Virus record (IMG/VR): IMGVR_UViG_3300021959_006017 | Location: 124,001 to 188,000 of that record | Origin: a virus | Strand: one strand, 5' to 3' | DNA length: 64,000 nt | Part shown: positions 1 to 6,913 of the stretch, in pieces | Numbering within the stretch: the stretch's first letter is position 1 | How the letters are laid out: each line of letters opens with the position of its first letter | Program-made: the position numbers and the translations under genes | The notes under the pieces: model-generated | Database searches by the model: none | What the model saw: only the letters and a program-made list of their open reading frames with translations | What the model was told of the DNA's origin: nothing

Positions 1-71
1 CAGACGAAGCAAAACTATGCTTTGACTTTGCTACAAGATTATTTCAAGAGATGGCAGGATTAACAGAATGA
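1..71 (+). CDS. C-terminal end of a probable heme oxygenase (partial)
   Basis: The open frame that begins at base 3 runs into the window and stops at TGA 69-71. Only 22 residues are visible. They have the pattern of the last helix of heme oxygenases (EA...F......LF.EM). The stop overlaps the ATG of the bilin reductase in an ATGA junction, which implies translational coupling. Heme oxygenase opens heme to biliverdin, the substrate of bilin reductases, and such pairs occur in marine phages. The identity rests mainly on context and a short tail, so it is tentative. Confidence 0.45.
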   Translation, partial: DEAKLCFDFATRLFQEMAGLTE

Positions 72-760
72 GTGTTATCTGGGATAGACTTATAGAATGT
101 CAAAATGAAATCATAAATATTTTTAATGAAAAGGCAAAAGAAGTACAAGAAGACGGTCTTGATTATTTTAACCGTCCAGATAGCGGTTGGATTAATCGTG
201 TTTGGTCCAACGATAGTATCAGACGTGCTCACATCGATGTAGTTGACGCTAGAGATACAAAGGGTTTATGGATGATGCATGTATGCATATTTCCAACACT
301 TGACAATCCTGCACCTATATACGGTTTCGATGTAATCGCAGGCAAGAACAAGATGACTGGTGCGTTCCATGACTTTTCACCAAGTGCTGATCCTGACCAC
401 CCTATGATACAAGGTTACTACGAAAGCGTAGAAGACTTTATTCCTAAGAAGCAACGTGAACTGCCTGAGTGGGCTCGCAACATCTTTACAGATAAAATGC
501 TTGCCGCAGGAAATGTAACCACAGAAGAAGAAGCAGTTGCTATTATTGAGATTGCTCTAAACAATCTTCATGCTTATTTTGATGAAGTAGGTCTTACTGA
601 TAAAGAAGGTGATCCGACTATTGTCGCTGCATGTCAAGACTATTACTGTCACAATCAGCAACAGAATCCACACACTCCTAATGTTATGAAAAGTCTAGGG
701 CTTCCTGAAGAAGATGTAGACAAGTTCTGCACAGACATGCTGTTTCCTAAACTAGCATAA
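68..760 (+). CDS. pcyX: Ferredoxin-dependent bilin reductase (PcyA/PcyX type)
   Basis: This 230-residue protein has the length and core pattern of ferredoxin-dependent bilin reductases, which reduce biliverdin IXalpha to phycobilins using ferredoxin electrons. Visible motifs are MMHVCIFP (His71), PAPIYGFD (Asp88) and FHDFSP. His71 and Asp88 are 17 residues apart, like the catalytic His88/Asp105 pair of PcyA. The position that would match PcyA Glu76 is not Glu, which fits the phage PcyX subgroup (described as forming phycoerythrobilin) better than true PcyA. It overlaps the probable heme oxygenase stop by ATGA. The family call is firm; the PcyX subgroup and its product are inference. Confidence 0.85.
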   Translation: MSVIWDRLIECQNEIINIFNEKAKEVQEDGLDYFNRPDSGWINRVWSNDSIRRAHIDVVDARDTKGLWMMHVCIFPTLDNPAPIYGFDVIAGKNKMTGAFHDFSPSADPDHPMIQGYYESVEDFIPKKQRELPEWARNIFTDKMLAAGNVTTEEEAVAIIEIALNNLHAYFDEVGLTDKEGDPTIVAACQDYYCHNQQQNPHTPNVMKSLGLPEEDVDKFCTDMLFPKLA

Positions 761-764
761 ATAC
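757..764 (+). promoter_or_regulatory. Late promoter, T4 type
   Basis: ATAAATAC lies 20 bases before the ATG at 784, overlapping the stop of the bilin reductase. The same box recurs before most virion and envelope genes in this window and matches the core of the T4 late promoter (TATAAATA). It would drive the nuclease-like gene at 784. Confidence 0.6.
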
Positions 765-783
765 AACATAATAGGAAACCCAC

Positions 784-2418
784 ATGAGATTTGCTGACTT
801 TAAACTTGTAGAAACAAAAATGCTCAAAGAAGAAGCACTGCCTAGTAATGTTATGGCTGCTAAAGAAATGGGCAAAACAAACCCAGCAGGCGATAGAAAA
901 TATGTTATTGCTATCGCAAAAAGCATGAGAGCTAATAAGCCTTTTGCATTTGTTCCACAAGGTAAAACAGTAAAAGCCAAAGAAGGTACTTTTGGTATTA
1001 TTGATAAGATCACTTACAATGGCGCAGAAATGAGTAGCGAAGAATGGGAAACATGGGCAAACAATCCTAAGACAGATGTAGCAGAGATTGTTAAAACTAC
1101 TTTTACTGTTGACGGCGAAGAATATGCTCTTAACAAAATGTGGAAAACAGAAGCAGCAACAGGTGCTATGAGCATTAACAAAGGTGATGCTGCTGAGGCT
1201 ATTCTTGGCGCAAGTATTACAGCAAAGTTTGACAAAGGCGGAAAGCCTATTAAGCCAGTTGACATTGTAAACGTTCTTAAGAACGTTGTTTCACAAGGCA
1301 CAATAGATGGTGAAACTAACTATGAAACCGCAGGCATTGAAGATGATAATTATTTGTTCAAACTAACACTTAATGCTACTTCAATGAAATCATTGAGAAT
1401 GTGGATTGAAGAAGACGATCCAATGGCTGCTCCAAAAGGATTTAAGATTGTTGATGAAGGTGTTGAAGCACAAACTATCAAAGACCTGCAGATGCAAATC
1501 AAAGCAGCAGTAGAATATGCTAATAGAAATGAACGTTGTATTACAGCAGTTGAAAAAGCAAAAGCAGATCCTAAAAAGAACCAAGTTCAAATCCTAAGTG
1601 ACGGCGGCGATGCTACACAGCAAAGTGTAACTAAAGTTGACCTTAAGATCACATATGACGGACAAGTAACTAGACTACTGAGTCTTAAAGCAGGAAGTGT
1701 TAAGCAGTTTGGACAACTAAGTGGTGCTGAATATGAAACCGCAGCAGGCTTCTTTGAAAGTGTTCTTAAGTTTAGATTGCCCGACAAACTAGCAACTACA
1801 TTTGGATTTAAGCCTAGCACAGATCCTGACTACAAAGACTACAACTACGGTAAAGGACCTTTTGAAAAACTATACAGTGAAATGGCTAAACAAGCCACGG
1901 AGTATACAAAGGGTGACAATACGAAAAAAGAATACAAACTAGTACAAAATGTTTATGATGGTATTAACTATCATGCTACTAGAGAAGAAGAAGGTGTAAC
2001 AATGGTTATTCTTTCTCCTAGTGCAAAAGTTGCATACAAAGAACTTGCATTTGACTCAAGATTACTAGCAGCACTAGAACTTTACGATCTACAGGTTATT
2101 AACGAACCTGGACTATCTAATCACAGAATCAGTATTGTAGGAACTTTACTAGGTGAAAAAGCAGAATATGCTCTTGGCAAAGATGGCAAGATGAAAATAC
2201 CTAGCAAGAACGTTCTTGTCCAGCTAAGAACTGCAAAGTCGGGCGGCGCTATTCGTAACCTAGTTGAGATGGGTCCACTATTAAAAGATCTAGCTGACAT
2301 TGAAAAACTAGACAAAGCAGAAGCAGAGCGTAAAAAAGTACAGCAAGAACAGCCTAAAGAAAAGCCAGCTGCTACAGAAAAACCACAACCTGCTAACGAT
2401 CCAAACGCTACCATTTAA
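784..2418 (+). CDS. Conserved phage protein with a PD-(D/E)XK nuclease-like core
   Basis: A 544-residue soluble protein with no signal peptide. I do not recognise it as a named T4 protein. Residues about 131-148 (INKGDAAEAILGASITAK) form a helix typical of the start of restriction-nuclease folds. Residues 281-312 contain KVDLKI (Asp286), then a strand with SLK (Lys302) and KQFGQ, an order resembling a PD-(D/E)XK active site in which Ser replaces the usual acidic residue before X-K. The C-terminal 40 residues are Lys/Glu/Gln/Pro-rich and probably disordered. It sits between a bilin reductase and the curli-like cassette behind its own late promoter. Nuclease activity is inference. Confidence 0.45.
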   Translation: MRFADFKLVETKMLKEEALPSNVMAAKEMGKTNPAGDRKYVIAIAKSMRANKPFAFVPQGKTVKAKEGTFGIIDKITYNGAEMSSEEWETWANNPKTDVAEIVKTTFTVDGEEYALNKMWKTEAATGAMSINKGDAAEAILGASITAKFDKGGKPIKPVDIVNVLKNVVSQGTIDGETNYETAGIEDDNYLFKLTLNATSMKSLRMWIEEDDPMAAPKGFKIVDEGVEAQTIKDLQMQIKAAVEYANRNERCITAVEKAKADPKKNQVQILSDGGDATQQSVTKVDLKITYDGQVTRLLSLKAGSVKQFGQLSGAEYETAAGFFESVLKFRLPDKLATTFGFKPSTDPDYKDYNYGKGPFEKLYSEMAKQATEYTKGDNTKKEYKLVQNVYDGINYHATREEEGVTMVILSPSAKVAYKELAFDSRLLAALELYDLQVINEPGLSNHRISIVGTLLGEKAEYALGKDGKMKIPSKNVLVQLRTAKSGGAIRNLVEMGPLLKDLADIEKLDKAEAERKKVQQEQPKEKPAATEKPQPANDPNATI

Positions 2419-2445
2419 CTAGCACAAAATTCACACATTAATCAC

Positions 2446-2453
2446 ATAAATAC
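2446..2453 (+). promoter_or_regulatory. Late promoter of the curli-like cassette
   Basis: ATAAATAC lies 18 bases before the csgF start. By T4 spacing the RNA would begin near 2458, inside the 5' arm of the hairpin at 2453-2473. Confidence 0.65.
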
Positions 2454-2473
2454 ATGTGGAGGGCATCCACATG
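2453..2473 (+). promoter_or_regulatory. Hairpin over the csgF ribosome-binding site and start codon
   Basis: CATGTGGA (2453-2460) and TCCACATG (2466-2473) are perfect inverted repeats around GGGCA. The Shine-Dalgarno GGAGGG spans the 5' arm and loop, and the start ATG (2471) is in the 3' arm. RNA read through from upstream would hide the start. RNA started at the late promoter would lack most of the 5' arm. Confidence 0.6.
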
Positions 2474-2953
2474 AAAAATAGAATAATACTTGCTACAGCT
2501 CTAGCAATCGCTGCAATGAGTGGTGCAGCAGCCGGTGACTTGACTTGGGGCTTTAAAAACCCAGCATTTCATTATGGCAACGGATACAGTACCCATGTGT
2601 TATCCGTTGAGCAATTACAGTATAATCGTAAAAAAGAAATACAAGAAAACGCAGATGCAGAAGCTGCACGACTAGAGCGCGAACTAGAAAACACAACACT
2701 CAACAAGTTTATAAAGAACGTAGAATCTCGTATATATGCACAGCTATCAAAACAGATGGTCGACAGTATGTTTGCAGATTGTACAGATGATACAGGTGCA
2801 ACATGTGCAAGCGCAGGTACAGCAGAAATAGAAGGGTCACAGATTACTTGGCTCAAAGATACTACAACTGGTGAAATTACACTTGAAGTAATAGAAAGCG
2901 ATGGTAGTGTAACAACTATTACAATCCCAGGCGGCGGGGAGTTTAACTTCTAA
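2471..2953 (+). CDS. csgF: Curli assembly protein CsgF
   Basis: A 160-residue secreted protein with a Sec signal peptide (about residues 1-21, ending GAAAG). The mature N-terminus has the CsgF hallmark F.NP.F...NG, here GFKNPAFHYGNGY, followed by L...Q. In Escherichia coli this part of CsgF plugs into the CsgG pore and links it to the nucleating curlin. A charged helix follows, then a beta-rich tail. I chose ATG 2471 over ATG 2456 because GGAGGG lies 7 bases before it and the signal peptide starts there. It overlaps csgG by TAATG, as expected for a coupled export pair. Confidence 0.88.
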   Translation: MKNRIILATALAIAAMSGAAAGDLTWGFKNPAFHYGNGYSTHVLSVEQLQYNRKKEIQENADAEAARLERELENTTLNKFIKNVESRIYAQLSKQMVDSMFADCTDDTGATCASAGTAEIEGSQITWLKDTTTGEITLEVIESDGSVTTITIPGGGEFNF

Positions 2954-3747
2954 TGAAACTATTAGCAGTATTATTATCTCTAGCACTAATGACAGGTTGC
3001 ACAAGTATTCCTAGTTCAGTAGAAATAGGCAATCCGCCTAGTGTACAATCATCACCTATACCTATGATGATGAGTGCAGTGCCACCTATTGATGGCAAAA
3101 AGATTACAATCGCAGTTTATCAGTTTATGGATAAAACTGGACAGCGTAAACCAGCAGACAACATTGCTAACTTGAGCAGTGCAGTAACCCAAGGCAGTGA
3201 AGTATGGGTTATTAAAGCACTACAAGAAGTAGGCAACGGAACTTGGTTTGAAGTTGTTGAACGTGTTGGAATGGATCACCTTATTAAAGAACGTCAGTTG
3301 ATTCGCAACACAAGAGAAGTATATGAAAAAGAATTACCGAATGGGCCTACACCTCTTAAACCTATGACATTTGCCGGACTAATCCTCGAGGGCGGAATAG
3401 TCGGGTATGATTCAAACATAGCGGTTGGAGGTGTAGGCGCACGTTATTTGGGAATAGGCGCACAAACAGAGTACAGAGTAGACACAGTTACTATTGTTAT
3501 GCGCTTAGTGAGCGTTAGTACAGGGAAAGTGCTAATGAGTATAGCAACCGAAAAGACAATCGCAAGCTATAGGTCCGGAGCGGACATCTTCAAGTTCTTG
3601 GACTTGGGGACAAAACTCGTTGAATCTGAAGCAGGATACAGCGTAAACGAACCAGTAAACTATGCTGTGAGGGCAGCTATTGAAGCAGGTATAGTTGAAT
3701 TGGTGTACGAAGGAGAAAGGAAGGATCTCTGGGACTTTAAAGAATGA
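2953..3747 (+). CDS. csgG: Curli secretion channel lipoprotein CsgG
   Basis: A 264-residue lipoprotein with a type II signal and lipobox LMTGC (Cys16). The body matches CsgG: ITIAVYQFMDKTGQ near residue 50, ERVGMDHLIKERQLIR near 103-118, then the beta-hairpins that build the outer-membrane nonamer barrel (residues about 140-205). CsgG exports curlin subunits from the periplasm. It is of normal CsgG length and directly follows csgF. No csgE or csgD is visible in the window, so it may rely on the host or on other small cassette proteins for gating. Confidence 0.93.
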   Translation: MKLLAVLLSLALMTGCTSIPSSVEIGNPPSVQSSPIPMMMSAVPPIDGKKITIAVYQFMDKTGQRKPADNIANLSSAVTQGSEVWVIKALQEVGNGTWFEVVERVGMDHLIKERQLIRNTREVYEKELPNGPTPLKPMTFAGLILEGGIVGYDSNIAVGGVGARYLGIGAQTEYRVDTVTIVMRLVSVSTGKVLMSIATEKTIASYRSGADIFKFLDLGTKLVESEAGYSVNEPVNYAVRAAIEAGIVELVYEGERKDLWDFKE

Positions 3748-3757
3748 GGGCAAATAA

Positions 3758-4504
3758 ATGTTTAAAAGACTACTTTATATAGTCTTGTTCTCCTTTGCGA
3801 TATCTCCAGCTCTGGCTAATGACATTTACATTGAACAAGTAGGTGATACACTAGACTTAGATATTGTACAAGACGGGCAAGGCAACGTCATAGGTACTTC
3901 CACACAGGCAGCAGTGCTTGAAGGAAGTGGTATGACTTTTTCTATCACACAGACAGGAAACTTTAACACAATCGCAGCACAAATCAAAGGTGTAAACTAC
4001 ACTGGTACTTGGGACTTCTCAGGTGACTCGAACACAGTGGACATGCTTTGTGACAGTGTCGGAGGTGTAAACTGTGACGATGTACAAGTTGATATTACTG
4101 TAGGCGGAACAAACCTAAGTGATTCAAATGAGTTTAAGGTTTATGTTGGCGAATCTGCTGACGCTGAAAACTTAGTTGCAAACTTTACAGTTGACGGTGA
4201 CGGCAACGTGTTTGATGTAGATGTAGACGGTACTAATGCAGCTATTACTGTAACCGTTGACAATACAGCAAGCCTTGCATCAGGACCAGGCACAGATAAC
4301 ACACTCACAGGTGCTACAGGTACAACTGGTAATGTTATTGACATTGACGTAGATGGCAACGGATCAGCAGGTCACAGTATTACACTTGACATAACTGGCG
4401 GCGGAAGCAACTATGCAATAACACAAAGTGGCATCAATGACAATACTGTAGATGCTACATTTGATGGTGACGATCAGTCAGTGAATATTACACAAAGCGA
4501 TTGA
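3758..4504 (+). CDS. Curlin-like repeat protein (amyloid subunit candidate)
   Basis: A 248-residue secreted protein; the signal peptide ends at ALA (about residue 20). The mature part begins NDIYIEQVGD and ends in N.VNITQSD. It carries degenerate repeats of the curlin type (I.Q.G..N) separated by Asp/Thr/Gly-rich strands. Curlin repeats of CsgA/CsgB stack into amyloid fibres exported through CsgG. Repeats are less regular than in enterobacterial CsgA, and two Cys are present (around residues 92 and 99). GAGGGC lies ahead of the ATG. A role as the exported substrate of the adjacent CsgG is inference from repeats and context. Confidence 0.72.
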   Translation: MFKRLLYIVLFSFAISPALANDIYIEQVGDTLDLDIVQDGQGNVIGTSTQAAVLEGSGMTFSITQTGNFNTIAAQIKGVNYTGTWDFSGDSNTVDMLCDSVGGVNCDDVQVDITVGGTNLSDSNEFKVYVGESADAENLVANFTVDGDGNVFDVDVDGTNAAITVTVDNTASLASGPGTDNTLTGATGTTGNVIDIDVDGNGSAGHSITLDITGGGSNYAITQSGINDNTVDATFDGDDQSVNITQSD

Positions 4505-4505
4505 T

Positions 4506-5633
4506 ATGTTAAAACATTTAGTTATTTTATTATCTTTACTCACACTGCCTTCTGGAGCATTTGCTTCTGCAGGGGCCATTGGCGAACTTAAAGGTTCTGG
4601 TGTACTAGAGAGAGATAATGAAGTAATTGAGGGCAACAAAGGCGTCAGTGTCCAAAGTATGGATACTGCCGTCACAGCCAACGGAAGGATGAGGATTGAT
4701 TTTGTTGATGAAACGAGGGTAGATTTAACAGAGCATTCTCGCTTGTTGATTGACGAGTTTGTATACGATCCTGCAAATGATGTTGGCACACTTTCGATCA
4801 AGGCAAGTCTGGGAGGAGTGCGTTATGCTTCAGGGCAAATAGCAAAACGTTATCGCCAGAATGTTAAGATCAAAACACCATCTGCTACAATCGGAGTTAG
4901 AGGAACCGATTTTATTATGTTAGTAGATGAGGCGGGGGGAACAATGGTTACACTACTTCCTTCTTGTGACGTAGATGGGTACTGTTACACAGGAGAAATA
5001 GAAGTAGAAACCGACGCTGGTTTCGTTATCATGAACCAAGCCTTCCAATCAACCATGGTCACACACGGCATGCGACCTCCGTCTCCTCCTCTTGTATTAC
5101 CGCTTAGTGAAAGCGACATCAACAACTTGCTAATACTACGTAAGAAAACTCCTTATGATGAGGAAGAAGATGAAATACGTAGGAAGGCAAAACAGATGTT
5201 TGATTTCTTAGCTATAGACGCACTAGAGTTTGACGAACTAGATAAAGATACACTCGCAGATTCGATCAAAGATATTTGGGTAACAGACTTAGATAGAGGA
5301 GCAGACTATTATTTAGGCGAACTACTACACGATATGATTGATTTGCTTAATCTAGCTCTTGCAGATTTATTTAGAGATCAACTCGACACAGAAAACGAAG
5401 AACTATTTAGACAAAGAGAATACGGATACGATGAAACTACACGTATTACCCTTAACTATTCACAACCTATATTCCACGTACAGCGTAATGACGTAGGAAT
5501 GTATCATACTATTGATCTTAAACTAAACGATCAATACGGCTACACTATTAACATGGAGCAACAGGATGGCGCAGTATACGACTATATGCTGGGCGTTGGT
5601 AGCAACACTATCGATATTACCCAACGTCAGTAA
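4506..5633 (+). CDS. Secreted FecR-domain protein with a curlin-like tail
   Basis: A 375-residue protein with a signal peptide (about residues 1-20, SGAFA). Residues about 22-180 form a FecR domain, seen in KTPSATIGVRGTDF at 123-136, the signature of periplasmic FecR proteins. The middle is acidic and helical (about 195-310). The last 55 residues become beta-rich and end NTIDITQRQ, resembling a curlin repeat. This couples a FecR domain to the amyloid system next to it. Its 3' end overlaps the next gene by 68 bases in another frame. FecR proteins usually transmit envelope signals; here a scaffold or sensor role is inference. Confidence 0.75.
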   Translation: MLKHLVILLSLLTLPSGAFASAGAIGELKGSGVLERDNEVIEGNKGVSVQSMDTAVTANGRMRIDFVDETRVDLTEHSRLLIDEFVYDPANDVGTLSIKASLGGVRYASGQIAKRYRQNVKIKTPSATIGVRGTDFIMLVDEAGGTMVTLLPSCDVDGYCYTGEIEVETDAGFVIMNQAFQSTMVTHGMRPPSPPLVLPLSESDINNLLILRKKTPYDEEEDEIRRKAKQMFDFLAIDALEFDELDKDTLADSIKDIWVTDLDRGADYYLGELLHDMIDLLNLALADLFRDQLDTENEELFRQREYGYDETTRITLNYSQPIFHVQRNDVGMYHTIDLKLNDQYGYTINMEQQDGAVYDYMLGVGSNTIDITQRQ

Positions 5634-6252
5634 TGCTAATGACTTATACATCGACCAAGTTGGCGACGATTTCACTTTGGAAATACAACAGCGCAGCCAA
5701 AACAACTATATTAACTTAAACAGTACAGGCGACGGCAACAACGTTACTGTACGCCAAGGTATGCACGATGACGGTACAATAGATGATGACGAAACAGGCG
5801 GGCACGAAGCATACTGGACTGTAACAGGAAATAACAATACAGTTGGCAGTTATCAAACTGACACTAACAGAGGCGGAGGAGGAGGCAATCCGCATCATCT
5901 TGCTAATATTATTGACGGGGATGGCAATACAGTAGAACACATACAAATGGGCAAGGCAGGACACGATGGCTTTATAGAAATAACAGGCGATTCTAACACA
6001 GTAGATTTATATCAAAGAGGCAATGGCGGTGTCAAATGGGCAGACATTGTATTAACAGGCGACGGGCACACAGTAGATGTTGATCAGAGAGGAAGCAACT
6101 CAGCAAGTGCTGAATTAAATTTAACAAACTCAGGGGGTGCATACAACTACACCCTATCTCAAAATGTTACCACAAGCGCAGATAGTATTAGTGTATTCGG
6201 TTCTTGTGCTAACACATCTGGTTGTACGGTTACAGTTAATCGCAACAACTAA
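5566..6252 (+). CDS. Second curlin-like repeat protein
   Basis: A 228-residue secreted protein; the signal peptide ends VSNA (about residue 24). The mature N-terminus NDLYIDQVGDDFTLEIQQ closely parallels the curlin-like protein at 3758. At least six repeats follow of the form G..N.V...Q (for example GDGNNVTVRQ, GDSNTVDLYQ, GDGHTVDVDQ), which is the stacking pattern of curli major and minor subunits. The ATG at 5566 lies inside the FecR gene, so its signal peptide is encoded over the FecR curlin-like tail; GGAG lies 7 bases upstream of it. Two Cys sit near the C-terminus. It may be the major or the nucleating subunit. Confidence 0.78.
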   Translation: MAQYTTICWALVATLSILPNVSNANDLYIDQVGDDFTLEIQQRSQNNYINLNSTGDGNNVTVRQGMHDDGTIDDDETGGHEAYWTVTGNNNTVGSYQTDTNRGGGGGNPHHLANIIDGDGNTVEHIQMGKAGHDGFIEITGDSNTVDLYQRGNGGVKWADIVLTGDGHTVDVDQRGSNSASAELNLTNSGGAYNYTLSQNVTTSADSISVFGSCANTSGCTVTVNRNN

Positions 6253-6278
6253 AAAATATATTTTTGGAGGGCAAAAAA

Positions 6279-6683
6279 ATGAAATATATTCTTACAGTCA
6301 TAGCTCTGATGGTGGCAAGCACCGCATGGGCAAACCCAAACAACGAAGCGATGAAGTCTTGTTTGGCAGAATACAAATACACATCAGATCAGTTTGACAC
6401 ATTTGATTGGAACAAAGCAGCAGCTTGCCATTCAGATTATCGTGTAGGCGTTACCCAAGCAAAGAATGCAGAACTACGTGATTTCCTAAAGCACAACCCA
6501 CGCTATAGAGTGCCAGGACAAAGTCAGAATCGTTGTTGGGGCAAGCCACGTGAAATGCCGTTTGAAAGTGCATACATCAAACAAACACAAGGCGGCTTTG
6601 AAGCAGGTGTAAGTTACAAAGATAAACTACCAGCAGGTTGTTATGAAAATGGACCATGGGATAATCGCGATGTGGAAAACTAG
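6279..6683 (+). CDS. Small secreted four-cysteine protein
   Basis: A 134-residue protein with a clear signal peptide ending AWA (about residue 19) and four or five Cys in the mature part, suggesting disulfide bonds in the periplasm. ATG 6279 is preceded by GGAGGG at 6266-6271. A TTG further upstream lies before that ribosome-binding site and is not used. AT-rich inverted repeats (AATATATTT and AAATATATT) flank the Shine-Dalgarno. I do not recognise the family. Its place between curlin-like genes and a barrel protein suggests an accessory role in the same envelope system. Confidence 0.65.
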   Translation: MKYILTVIALMVASTAWANPNNEAMKSCLAEYKYTSDQFDTFDWNKAAACHSDYRVGVTQAKNAELRDFLKHNPRYRVPGQSQNRCWGKPREMPFESAYIKQTQGGFEAGVSYKDKLPAGCYENGPWDNRDVEN

Positions 6684-6828
6684 TATTGTAATGGTGACTT
6701 TCCTTTTCCTAATGCTTTATGGCATGTTTGCATATAGCGGCTCAAGTCAGAGGTATTGGGAAAATGTTGGTCCGACATGGGATAAAATGCTAAATCCTTG
6801 TAGTTACGAAGCATGTAACGGCGATTAA
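6643..6828 (+). CDS. Small single-span membrane protein
   Basis: A frame of 61 codons that overlaps the four-cysteine protein by 41 bases. It has one hydrophobic segment (TSIVMVTFLFLMLYGMFAY) followed by a short Trp/Tyr-rich outer part with two Cys. The start may be ATG 6643 (AGCAGG upstream) or ATG 6670, which would leave a 52-residue protein beginning directly at the membrane segment. Function is unknown; position and topology place it with the curli-like cassette. Confidence 0.55.
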   Translation: MKMDHGIIAMWKTSIVMVTFLFLMLYGMFAYSGSSQRYWENVGPTWDKMLNPCSYEACNGD

Positions 6829-6853
6829 CACATACTATAATCTGTACAAAAAT

Positions 6854-6872
6854 TACATTAAATATTAATGTA
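6854..6872 (+). promoter_or_regulatory. Inverted repeat with a late-promoter-like core before the barrel gene
   Basis: TACATTAA and TTAATGTA form a perfect 8-bp inverted repeat around ATA, and the TTAAATAT inside it resembles the late box. The barrel protein gene starts 42 bases downstream behind the Shine-Dalgarno GAGGG at 6902-6906. Promoter activity is uncertain because the box deviates from ATAAATAC. Confidence 0.35.
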
Positions 6873-6913
6873 GCAGAGCGTGAGGGCGTTCTATTACAAG
6901 CGAGGGTAACAAC

